Below, one piece after another: positions 55,416 to 62,966 of a DNA stretch of 64,000 nt. The stretch is from Streptomyces sp. IMTB 2501 (GTDB taxonomy: Bacteria; Actinomycetota; Actinomycetes; Streptomycetales; Streptomycetaceae). Numbering within the stretch: position 1 is the first letter of the stretch; every line of letters begins with the position of its first letter. A program made the position numbers and the translations under genes. Under the pieces are notes generated by a model, which worked only from the letters and a program-made list of their open reading frames with translations, searched no databases and was not told the origin of the DNA. The stretch lies in assembly GCF_001953885.1 (NCBI RefSeq), contig NZ_MQUS01000023.1, positions 62,001 through 126,000 of the forward strand, written 5' to 3'.

Positions 55416-55772
55416 GTGAAAACCACGATCATCCTGACCTACACCTTCACCCCAGCCTGGCTGGCGCTGTCCCGCGAGGAGCGGAACGCGATGGCGGGAG
55501 CCCACATCCACCCTGTGTTCGCCAAGTACGCCGACCGCGTCTCGGCCCGCTTCTTCGACGCGGAGGCGTTCACCACGGACTTCTCCGACTTCGCCATGCT
55601 GGAGACCGACGACCTCAAGGCGTACTACTTCCTCGTCGAGGAGCTGCGTGACTCGCCGTTGATCTCCCAGGGCTACCTGGTCATGAACAACATCTTCATG
55701 GGCGTCGAGGCGGGGTTCCAGGCGTTCGAGGCGCACATCGCCACCGGTGAGGATGAAGCGACGCATGGCTGA
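55416..55772 (+). CDS. darcynin-family protein
   Basis: 118 residues from a GTG with GGGGAG. TIILTYTFTPAWLALSREERNAM ... FADRVSARFFDAEAF-like sequence (KYADRVSARFFDAEAFTTDFSDFAMLETDDLKAYYFLVEELRDSPL) matches the small darcynin family, predicted dimeric alpha/beta barrels of unknown function. First gene of an operon with a membrane protein and a multicopper oxidase. Confidence 0.85.
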   Translation: MKTTIILTYTFTPAWLALSREERNAMAGAHIHPVFAKYADRVSARFFDAEAFTTDFSDFAMLETDDLKAYYFLVEELRDSPLISQGYLVMNNIFMGVEAGFQAFEAHIATGEDEATHG

Positions 55773-56184
55773 CACGTCCGGCATACCATCTGCGGAGCCG
55801 CCCCGTGCCTTGCCCCTCACGCTGCTGCGCGCTACCTCGCTGCTGTTCCTGTTCGACACCTTGCTCCAGGCGGCCCTGGCCGGTCTGTTCATCACGGGTG
55901 ATGTGGGATTTCTCGACCTGCACGCGGCCAATGCGCAGGTGCTCGCAGCTCTCAGCCTGGTCGAAGCCGTGGCCGCCCTGCTGGTGTGGCGCTCGATGAG
56001 GGGACCGGCGTGGCCGTTCGCGCTCGCGCTCGGACTGATCGTGCTGGTCGGAGCCCAGATGGGGCTGGGGGCTGCCCGGATGCTGGGTGGCCATGTCCCG
56101 CTGGCACTCGGTGTGTTCGGGGTGGGCGTGGCCCTGGCCTGCTGGGCGTGCACTTACCAGCACGGGGAGGGGAAGCGCGGGTGA
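55765..56184 (+). CDS. four-helix membrane protein
   Basis: 139 residues with four TM helices (LLRATSLLFLFDTLLQAALAGLFI, AALSLVEAVAALLVWRS, FALALGLIVLVGAQMGLGA, VPLALGVFGVGVALACWA) and a short charged C-terminus. The start at 55765 overlaps the darcynin stop by 8 nt; an ATG at 55753 is possible. It overlaps the multicopper oxidase start by 4 nt. The DoxX-like size suggests a redox-related membrane partner, but no motif proves this. Confidence 0.75.
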   Translation: MADTSGIPSAEPPRALPLTLLRATSLLFLFDTLLQAALAGLFITGDVGFLDLHAANAQVLAALSLVEAVAALLVWRSMRGPAWPFALALGLIVLVGAQMGLGAARMLGGHVPLALGVFGVGVALACWACTYQHGEGKRG

Positions 56185-57767
56185 CGTCGCGTCGACGATT
56201 CCTGGGGGTGACAGCCGGTGCCACAGCCGGGCTCGCCATACCCGCCGGAGCGGCGGCGTACGCGAAGTGGTCGGGCGAGCGCACGGGGACCGTCCTGGCC
56301 AGCAGGATCCGCCCGCCGCGCCAGTTCGCGGTGCCCCTGCCCGTACCGCCGCGCGCCCGCCCTTCGCGCACGACGGGTGGCACCGACTTCTACGACATCA
56401 CCCAGCGCGAGGGATCCGTGGAGATCATCCCCGGGCTGAAGACGACTGTCTGGGGCTACGACGGCATCTTCCCCGGCCCTACCTTCACTGTCCGTTCCGG
56501 CCGCAGGACAGAGATACGGGTTCTGAACAAGCTGTCCGTGCCCACCTCCCTGCACCTGCACGGGGGTGTCACCCCGCCGCACTCCGACGGCTACCCGACC
56601 GATGTGCTCGTCCCCGCCCAGTGCGGCGCCGAGTTCAAGGCGCGGGGAGTGACACACGGCAAGGAAGGCATGGGGAGCATGCACGCTCCCGCGTCCGACT
56701 GGACGGTCTGGGAGGGCTACAAGACCTACACATACCCGATGGACCAGCGGGCCGCGACGCTCTGGTACCACGACCACCGCATGGACTTCAGCGCCCCGCA
56801 GGTCTGGCGGGGCCTGGCCGGTATGTTCCTGGTCCACGACCAGGAGGAGGACGCCCTCCCGTTCCCCGGCGGCGAGCGGGACATCCCGTTGCTTATCTGC
56901 GACCGCTCCTTCGAGGAGGACGGCTCCTTCCGCTACCCGGGCCACTCGCCGACCTGCACGGGCACCCCGGGCGTCCAGGACGCCTACATGGACGGTGTCC
57001 TCGGCGACGTACAGCTGGTGAACGGCGCGCCCTGGCCCGAGGCGGAGGTCTCCGCGACCCGCCATCGCCTCCGCCTGCTGAACGCCTCCAACGCCCGCCG
57101 CTACCACCTCGTCCTGAAACGCGAGGGCGGCGGCACGCTCCCCTTCACACACATCGGAAGCGACGGCGGCCTGCTGGCCTCACCCCAGTGCCTGGACCGA
57201 ATCCCCATGGCACCGGCGGAACGCTTCGACGTGGTCGTGGACTTCACCGACTGCCCGGTGGGGACTGAGGTCACCCTGGTCAACACCCTGGCGGATGGCC
57301 GCATGCGCCAGGTGATGCGCTTCCGGGTCGCCCGTAAGGAGAGGAAGGACGCGAGCCACGTCCCAGCCCACCTCTCGCGTTATACGGCGCTGCGCCCGGC
57401 GTCCGCCGTCGTCACCCGGCACTTCGACTTCCGCCGTTCCGACGACGCGTGGACCATCAACGGCCGCCCCTTCAGCACCTCGGAGATCCTGGCCCGCCCG
57501 CGCCTGAACACTGTCGAACGCTGGCGTTTCACCAGCGACTTCCACCACCCCGTGCATCTGCACCTGGCCCACTTCCAGGTCCTGTCGCGAGGCGGCCGCG
57601 TGCCCGAGCCCACCGACGCCGGCTGGAAGGACACGGTGGATGTCCGCCCGTACGAGGTCGTGGACGCACTGGTCCGCTTCCGCGGCTACCGGGGCCGGTA
57701 CCTGCTGCACTGCCACAACCTGGAGCACGAGGACATGGCGATGATGGCCAACTATGAGGTGGTGTAA
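56181..57767 (+). CDS. Tat-exported multicopper oxidase (CotA/bilirubin-oxidase-like)
   Basis: 528 residues. A twin-arginine signal at the N-terminus (TSRRRFLGVTAGATAGLAIPAGAAA) implies export folded with copper. All four copper motifs are present: HLHGG (His125, His127), YHDH (His197, His199), HPVHLH (456-461) and HCHNLEHEDMAM (His510, Cys511, His512, His516), with Met521 as likely axial T1 ligand. It oxidises phenols, bilirubin or metal ions with O2. The GTG overlaps the membrane protein stop (GTGA). Confidence 0.93.
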   Translation: MTSRRRFLGVTAGATAGLAIPAGAAAYAKWSGERTGTVLASRIRPPRQFAVPLPVPPRARPSRTTGGTDFYDITQREGSVEIIPGLKTTVWGYDGIFPGPTFTVRSGRRTEIRVLNKLSVPTSLHLHGGVTPPHSDGYPTDVLVPAQCGAEFKARGVTHGKEGMGSMHAPASDWTVWEGYKTYTYPMDQRAATLWYHDHRMDFSAPQVWRGLAGMFLVHDQEEDALPFPGGERDIPLLICDRSFEEDGSFRYPGHSPTCTGTPGVQDAYMDGVLGDVQLVNGAPWPEAEVSATRHRLRLLNASNARRYHLVLKREGGGTLPFTHIGSDGGLLASPQCLDRIPMAPAERFDVVVDFTDCPVGTEVTLVNTLADGRMRQVMRFRVARKERKDASHVPAHLSRYTALRPASAVVTRHFDFRRSDDAWTINGRPFSTSEILARPRLNTVERWRFTSDFHHPVHLHLAHFQVLSRGGRVPEPTDAGWKDTVDVRPYEVVDALVRFRGYRGRYLLHCHNLEHEDMAMMANYEVV

Positions 57768-58355
57768 GGAGTACGCACAGCACCGGGCCCAGGGCCGCCG
57801 GTGTCAGCGAGTTGGCCGCCGATGAGGCGGATGTCCCCGCCGCCGTCCGCACTTGTGCAGGCCAGGACGTCTCCTAGGACGGCGCACTTTACGGCGGGAC
57901 GCGGGTCGGTCGTGGCGAGCATCGGGCTGCTGGACGGGAAGCGGTTGTTGGAGGGAGAGGAGAACTCGTCCTTCGGCTCCGTCTTGATGGAGATCCTGGT
58001 GGACATGAAGTGGGGGCGGCAGGGGCGTCGACGGCGGGGTGGACGACGGGGCGGTCGTCGCCGTGGGTCGGCCGGCGAGCAGCGGCGATCCCGCGATCGT
58101 CGTCCAGGCCAGAGCGGCGGCCGAGAGGATGAGCGCTGCGATCGGCAGAAGGTGGCTCCGCAGACCTCTCCTCGGTGCCGAGGGCGCAGGCGAGAGCGGG
58201 AGTTCGGGCTGCTTGGGGGACAGCCGGTGTGCCCCAATGCCTCGCCAGTCACGATGTCCCAGTTGCTCGCTGTTGGGTGGGGAAAGGCCCCTGTGGATGT
58301 CAGTGGCCGAACTCGTCGCTGACGCTTCACCCGTCCGAAGACGACCACCGGACAT
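57752..58355 (-). pseudogene. frameshifted membrane-anchored protein of unknown function
   Basis: One frame gives GAHRLSPKQPELPLSPAPSAPRRGLRSHLLPIAALILSAAALAWTTIAG (a TM anchor), then Ser/Thr/Pro sequence. A second frame continues FMSTRISIKTEPKDEFSSPSNNRFPSSSPMLATTDPRPAVKCAVLGDVLACTSADGGGDIRLIGGQLADT to a stop overlapping the oxidase end. The frame change lies near 58010-58050 in GC-rich DNA, so base-calling error is possible. Confidence 0.45.
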
Positions 58356-58826
58356 GGCGTCTGTCCAGGGTGAGCGGCGTGCGTAAGATCGCTGGCGTCA
58401 GAGCCAAGCCCGGGGGAGGGGTACGTGTCCAATTCCACGACCACGGTTTCGTCGTCCGACGTGACCGGCCGGATGCGTCACGGTCTTGGTACTGCCCGCT
58501 TCGGTGGGCCTCTACAGCCTGCTGAACAAGGCTGGTGTTCTTTCTCCTCGCCGTGGTGACGCTCCGGCGTGTCGACGGATCCGTCGTCGCCTGCACCGCC
58601 AGGCCCGACAAGTCCCGGAAGCCGTACGACGGGTTCGAGGCACGGTTCGAGGCACAGCTGCGCACGCACCGCCCGGTCCCCACGGTGATGCCGCATCAGC
58701 AATCTGCGCCGGCAGCCGCGCCGTACCAGTCCTCACATCCGGGGCCACCCCGCAGCTGACAACGATCGGCGTCACCGCGTGTGCCCGTCCCGTCCCCAAC
58801 TCCCCGTCTCCGGAGCCGATACGACC
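58356..58826. other. degenerate coding-like region
   Basis: A GTG at 58424 follows a strong GGGGGAGGGG RBS but soon stops (58556-58558). A hydrophobic piece (VLPASVGLYSLLNKAG) and a second frame (58535-58759, VTLRRVDGSVVACTARPDKSRKPYDGFEARFEAQLRTH) may be parts of one frameshifted small membrane protein. Not assignable. Confidence 0.4.
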
Positions 58827-59363
58827 ATGTCCTTCTTCAACAGGCGCCGTACCGTCCGCCTCTCCCAGCACCGTACGGCCGACAGCCCGTTCGGGCCGAT
58901 ACGGATCAGCTACGACCGCTGGCCCTCCGTCATCGCGCTTGTGCAGGGGCCCGGCATGCCGCGCGTGCAGGTCCGCCCTGACCGTGTCCACGGCCGGATC
59001 AAGGTCGACGGGCAGATGATCCTCACGCGCCGGGGGAACGACAGCCGCTGGGCCCTGCGACGGAGGACGCGCACCCGCACGGCCATGGTGGGCGAGCGCA
59101 CGTATGAACTGCGGCCCACCAGCTTGCGCCGGGCCCGGCTCCTGCGTAACGGCACGCCCATTGCCGAAGCGCACGGCACTCTGCGCTCGTACGTCTCCCT
59201 CCGTGGCATCCCTGGCATCGACGCCAGGCTGAACTGGTCCCAGGGCCTCGACCCCTACGATGTGGCGATCGGTCAGGCCATGGTGGTCGCCTTCGGCGCG
59301 GGCGCCCCCGGCGCACTGACCTCTCTGGTTTCCTTCAGCCTCGACTTGATCAGCTCCAGCTGA
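58827..59363 (+). CDS. hypothetical protein
   Basis: 178 residues. A basic N-terminal two thirds rich in Arg (RLSQHRTADSPFGPIRISYDRWPSVIALVQG ... RRGNDSRWALRRRTRTRTAMVGERTYELRPTSLRRARLLRNG), apparently all-beta, ends in a more hydrophobic stretch (PYDVAIGQAMVVAFGAGAPGALTSLVSFSLDLI). It has the look of a membrane-associated beta protein. No family recognised; RBS weak. Confidence 0.6.
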   Translation: MSFFNRRRTVRLSQHRTADSPFGPIRISYDRWPSVIALVQGPGMPRVQVRPDRVHGRIKVDGQMILTRRGNDSRWALRRRTRTRTAMVGERTYELRPTSLRRARLLRNGTPIAEAHGTLRSYVSLRGIPGIDARLNWSQGLDPYDVAIGQAMVVAFGAGAPGALTSLVSFSLDLISSS

Positions 59364-59733
59364 CGCGCGACCTCGAAGCCGACCGTCATCGATGAAGAGG
59401 TGGTCGGGGTGGCGTCGGCGGAGCCGAAGGCCGGCAACAGGCCGAGGGAGGGCACAGCCGGGGCGAGCGGTCACAGGCGTGGCGGCGGAGCGGTCCTGAG
59501 GGCGGCAGACGTTCGGGGCCGCGCGCGGTGTCGGAGTCCATGACGGCGCGGTAGTACGCGACGTGGTCGCGGTGCCCGAGGCCCAGCCGGGTGTCCCGCG
59601 CGGCACAGGGAGGGATCCGCTCGGGGTGCCGTACGTCAGGTGGGGTCTCCCCGCGGCGCGGCGTGACCGGGCGGGGCGGGGGTGTCCGGCGGAGCGGTAC
59701 CCGCCCGGTTCACAGTGCGCCGGTGCTCTGCCG
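59364..59733. other. gene-free stretch
   Basis: 370 bp. A short minus-strand piece (about 59480-59590, DHVAYYRAVMDSDTARGPERLPPSG) looks like a gene scrap; nothing else. Confidence 0.35.
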
Positions 59734-60162
59734 TCAGTCCTCGTCGTGGTCGCCGGAGATGCTGTTGCTGTCGTCGTTCCTGTCGTCGTCGGTCTTGGCG
59801 GCCGTGACCTTTCCGTTGGCCGCGTCGACGGTGACCTCGTGGTCGGTGCCCTTGGTGTCCGTCACGTCGACGTGCCAGGCAGCAGTCCTGCCGTGGTCGC
59901 TCTCCAGGTCGGCCGAGGTCGCGGTGCCCTCGACCTCGGCGAGGGCGGCGTCCACGGCCACCTCCAGGTCGGTCTTGGTCGGCTTGGCGAGGGCGGCGTC
60001 GCCGCTGCGGTCGTCGGAGTCGTTGTCCCGGTCGGCCTTGGTCGCGGTGACGTTGCCGTCGGTGGCGTTGACCGTCACCTCGTGCTCGGTGCCCTTGGAG
60101 TCGGTGACGTCGGCCTTCCAGACCGGCTTGCCGTTCTCGACCTCCAGGTTGCTGACGGAGCG
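59734..60162 (-). pseudogene. PepSY-domain protein, 5'-truncated
   Basis: Two repeats of about 70 residues, each ending in a PepSY signature: VWKADVTDSKGTEHEVTVNATDGNVTAT and AWHVDVTDTKGTDHEVTVDAANGKVTAA, the second preceded by DLEVAVDAALAEVEGTATSADLES. The frame enters from an upstream TGA (60163-60165) without a start codon or signal peptide, and different coding scraps begin there on the other strand, so the N-terminus has been replaced. PepSY proteins are secreted and modulate peptidases or sensors. Confidence 0.7.
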
Positions 60163-60324
60163 TCATGCCGGGCTGATCGACCGTACGGTGCTGGACGAGG
60201 CCGTCGAGCACCGCAGTCGGGCGCTTACCTGGTTGATGCAGGGGTGTCCACGGCGGCGGAGGTGCCGCTGCTGGCGCTTCTGGTCCGGGCCGCCACTGTT
60301 CTGGCCTGGCGCGGGCGGACCTGA
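60163..60324 (+). pseudogene. scrap of an unknown protein
   Basis: RHAGLIDRTVLDEAVEHRSRALTWLMQG and then, after a shift, VSTAAEVPLLALLVRAATVLAWRGRT and a stop. Balanced composition but no identity; abuts the PepSY truncation point. Confidence 0.35.
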
Positions 60325-60329
60325 CGTCC

Positions 60330-60745
60330 GCTTGTCCTGGGCGGCGCCGCGGCCGGACTGTCCGTGCTGCCCACCACGCGGGTGAAGAACGTCTCGGCGC
60401 GGACCCGGCCTCCGGTGGCCACCGCGGTCGTCCACGAAAAGGGCTGCTCCCTCCCGTCCCGGCACACCACCGTGGCCGCCGCCCTCCTGTTCATCCTCGT
60501 ATATCTCCTGGCACGGCACGGCACGGCACGGCACGGTCCGTTTCCGTCTCGCCGCCGAGGCGCTGTGAGCAGGTGCGGCGGGCCTGGTCTGGCTGGTGGC
60601 GGCCAGCAGGGTCTACCCCTGCGTGGACTGGGCCACCGGCGTCACCGCCGGCTTCGCCCTCGGCGCCGTCGCCGCGCTCGACTTGGTCACCCTCGACCAG
60701 GCCCGCCGCCTGCTCACTCGAACCCCGTCACGACTTGCGGAGTGA
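60330..60745 (+). pseudogene. PAP2-type phosphatase remnant
   Basis: LPTTRVKNVSARTRPPVATAVVHEKGCSLPSRHTTVAAALLFILVYLLA is the region of the second PAP2 motif (normally PSGHTT; the Gly is Arg here). After a short repeat, another frame gives GLVWLVAASRVYPCVDWATGVTAGFALGAVAALDLVTLDQARRLL, motif III (normally SRVYLGVHWxTDVxAG; His is Asp here). Frameshift plus two changed catalytic positions indicate a dead gene. Confidence 0.7.
60511..60535. repeat. (GCACG)5 microsatellite
   Basis: Five perfect tandem copies of a 5-nt unit inside the PAP2 remnant, exactly where the reading frame is lost. Confidence 0.85.
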
Positions 60746-60824
60746 CGCTGGAACCGGCATCACCACAGCCCCAGGAGTCGCGCCCGCGGCTGACTGTCGA
60801 CCAACAGAGGTCCCGTCAGCGGGA

Positions 60825-61355
60825 TCAGCTCAGGCCCACGGCCTGGAGCGCGGTGGTCCAGTCGGTGGCGATCGCCTGTTGCGCCGGAGCGAGCTGGATC
60901 GTTCCTGCGCAGACCGCCTTGTACAGCTTGTACTCGATGGTGTCCTTGTCGCTGGAGGTGTAGCCGCCCGCGTCGTAGCGGGGTTCGGGCCACAGGTTCT
61001 GCTCGCTGGTCGGGTTGCCCCCCAGCGACAGGGGTATCAGGTGGTCTTCCTCGTAGTCCGCGGTGGCGGTGTCGTCGTAGCCGTACTCGGCGATCTGCTT
61101 CACCTTCAGGGCGTTGGTGTAGCTGGTGGACGGGCGGATCGAGGAGCTGTAGCCCGGGACACAGATCGTGGAGTCGATCGTGGACTGGGTGACATCCGAG
61201 TTGAGCGCGCCGGGCTGGCAGGTGGGGTCCTGCAGAGGCAGGTAGGACTGCGAGCAGTCGGCGGCGTGTGCGGTGCCGGTGGTGGTGACGATCAGGCCGC
61301 CGGTGGCGAGGGCCAACGACGAGACGACTACGGCAAGTTGACGCATGCGGGACAT
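60825..61355 (-). CDS. secreted HNH-nuclease-like protein
   Basis: 176 residues from an ATG with GGGAG. A signal peptide (LAVVVSSLALATGGLIVTTTGTAHA) precedes CSQSYLPLQDPTCQPGALN ... ICVPGYSSSIRPSTSYTNALKVKQIAEYGY, then YEEDHLIPLSLGGNPTSEQNLWPEPR, the DH-x-IPL-x-LGG-x-N-x-x-NLWPE signature of HNH/His-Me-type proteins exported by actinomycetes and fungi. Four cysteines fit extracellular disulfides. Possible nuclease, but activity of this subgroup is not established to my knowledge. Confidence 0.8.
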   Translation of the reverse strand: MSRMRQLAVVVSSLALATGGLIVTTTGTAHAADCSQSYLPLQDPTCQPGALNSDVTQSTIDSTICVPGYSSSIRPSTSYTNALKVKQIAEYGYDDTATADYEEDHLIPLSLGGNPTSEQNLWPEPRYDAGGYTSSDKDTIEYKLYKAVCAGTIQLAPAQQAIATDWTTALQAVGLS

Positions 61356-61427
61356 GGGGACTCCCGGTGTGGGGAACTCACTCCGACGGGCGTCGAAGTG
61401 TCGCCGACATGACAACACCGGAATCAT

Positions 61428-61789
61428 CTATGCGAGTAGACATCGGGAGTGAACAACTCATTGCCGACTGGTTACTTCAATCCTGAACGTCTTGCGAGAG
61501 GCCCCGAAAGCTCGCCAAGGGCGATCACGCCCTCAGAGGTCGCGGGATGCGACGTTGCCGGTGGACGTGTGAGGCCGGCTTGAGTGGGTCGTCACCCTTC
61601 GCGGTGCGGAGCACTCGCTGTCACGCTTGGGTAACCGTTGGTGCGGTCAGTGGTGATGGGGTCGTCATGAGGAAGCTATGGGCAAGCTATGAGACGGTCA
61701 AAAGAGTGCGGTCAAACTGAGGTAAACCATCCCTTTCAGGGTCTGCGGGTGGCCGAATAGCGACTTGTCGGTGCTTCAGGGATGTGTTT
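61428..61789. other. intergenic region upstream of the iron importer
   Basis: 360 bp without a gene. Confidence 0.4.
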
Positions 61790-61808
61790 TCAGGCAAGGC
61801 TTACCTAA
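61790..61808. promoter_or_regulatory. DtxR/DmdR-type iron box
   Basis: TTAGGTAAGCCTTGCCTGA on the minus strand closely fits the actinomycete iron-box pattern TTAGGTTAGGCTCACCTAA. It lies 85 bp upstream of an iron-importer-like gene, so repression under iron-replete conditions is expected. Confidence 0.75.
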
Positions 61809-61892
61809 GTATGGTGAGCCTCGCTTTGTTGATGGCGGGCGTGTGCCGTGGGGGCGGCGTCGGCGGCCCGTGTGTGTCACTTCGGAGGTTCC

Positions 61893-62966
61893 ATGTCTCG
61901 TGTCGTCCTGCGGTCCGCTCGACGGTCCGCCGTGCTGGCGGCGGTGTCGCTGTCTGCCCTGGCACTGGCGGGGTGCAGCGGTTCGAACGACTCCGGGGGC
62001 ACGTCGTCGGACAGCGAGTCGGGCGGTTCGCTGAAGGGGCAGACGATCACGGTCTACAGCGGTCAGCACCAGCAGACGGTCAGCGCGCTGGTGAAGGACT
62101 TCCAGGCGCGGACCGGCATCAAGGCCAATGTCCGCTCGGGCGACGAGGCGGAGTTGGCCAACCAGATCCTCACCGAGGGGCCGGCCTCCCCGGCGGATGT
62201 GTTCTTCGCGGAGAATCCGCCCGCGCTCACCACCCTGGAGAACAAGGGCCTGCTGGCGAAGGTGAACGCCGCCACCCTGGCGGCGGTTCCGTCGGCTGAC
62301 AGTTCGGCCAAGGGCGACTGGGTGGGTGTTTCCGCCCGTGAGGCGGCGTTCGTCTACAACACCGGCAAGCTCCAGGCGGGTCAAGTGCCTTCCACTGTGA
62401 AGGACTTGGCCGGTACGGCGTGGAAGGGGAAGCTGGGCATCGCGCCGGGCGAGACGGACTTCACCCCGGTCGTCACCAGGATGATCAAGACAGAGGGCGA
62501 GGCCGGTGCGAAGAGCTGGCTGGAGGGGCTGAAGGCAAACAGCAAGGTCTACGGCAGCAATGAGGACCTGGTCGCCGCTGTGAACCGGGGCGAGGTCGAG
62601 GGCGGCGTCATCGACCACTACTACTGGTACCGGCTGCGCGACGAACAGGGCGCCGCCCACATCCACAGCGCACTCGGCTACTTCAAGCAGGGCGACCCCG
62701 GCGCGCTGGTGGACGTCTCCGGCGCGGCCGTCCTCTCCCACGGCCAGCATCAGGCGGCCGCCCAGGCGTTCCTCGCCTACCTGACCAGCAAGCCCGCCCA
62801 GCAGATCATCGCCACCTCCGAGAGCTACGAGTATCCGCTCGCCGCCGGGGTGAAGAACACCAAGGTGAGCCGGGCGCTTACGGCTTCCGGACCGGTCGCG
62901 CAGGCCGGGGACCTCGGTGACGGCAAGGACGCACTGCAGCTCCTGCAGTCCGTCGGTCTGCTGTGA
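61893..62966 (+). CDS. iron(III) ABC transporter substrate-binding lipoprotein
   Basis: 357 residues with GGAGG. A lipoprotein signal (LSALALAGCSGS) anchors the protein. The mature part is a periplasmic-binding-protein-like FbpA/FutA homologue: ITVYSGQHQQTVSALVKDFQARTGIKANVRSGDEAELANQI, ADVFFAENPPALTTLENKGLL, and the Tyr pair YYWYRLRDEQG characteristic of ferric-ion ligands. It delivers Fe3+ to the permease encoded next, whose GTG overlaps this stop (GTGA). An iron box lies upstream. Confidence 0.9.
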   Translation: MSRVVLRSARRSAVLAAVSLSALALAGCSGSNDSGGTSSDSESGGSLKGQTITVYSGQHQQTVSALVKDFQARTGIKANVRSGDEAELANQILTEGPASPADVFFAENPPALTTLENKGLLAKVNAATLAAVPSADSSAKGDWVGVSAREAAFVYNTGKLQAGQVPSTVKDLAGTAWKGKLGIAPGETDFTPVVTRMIKTEGEAGAKSWLEGLKANSKVYGSNEDLVAAVNRGEVEGGVIDHYYWYRLRDEQGAAHIHSALGYFKQGDPGALVDVSGAAVLSHGQHQAAAQAFLAYLTSKPAQQIIATSESYEYPLAAGVKNTKVSRALTASGPVAQAGDLGDGKDALQLLQSVGLL

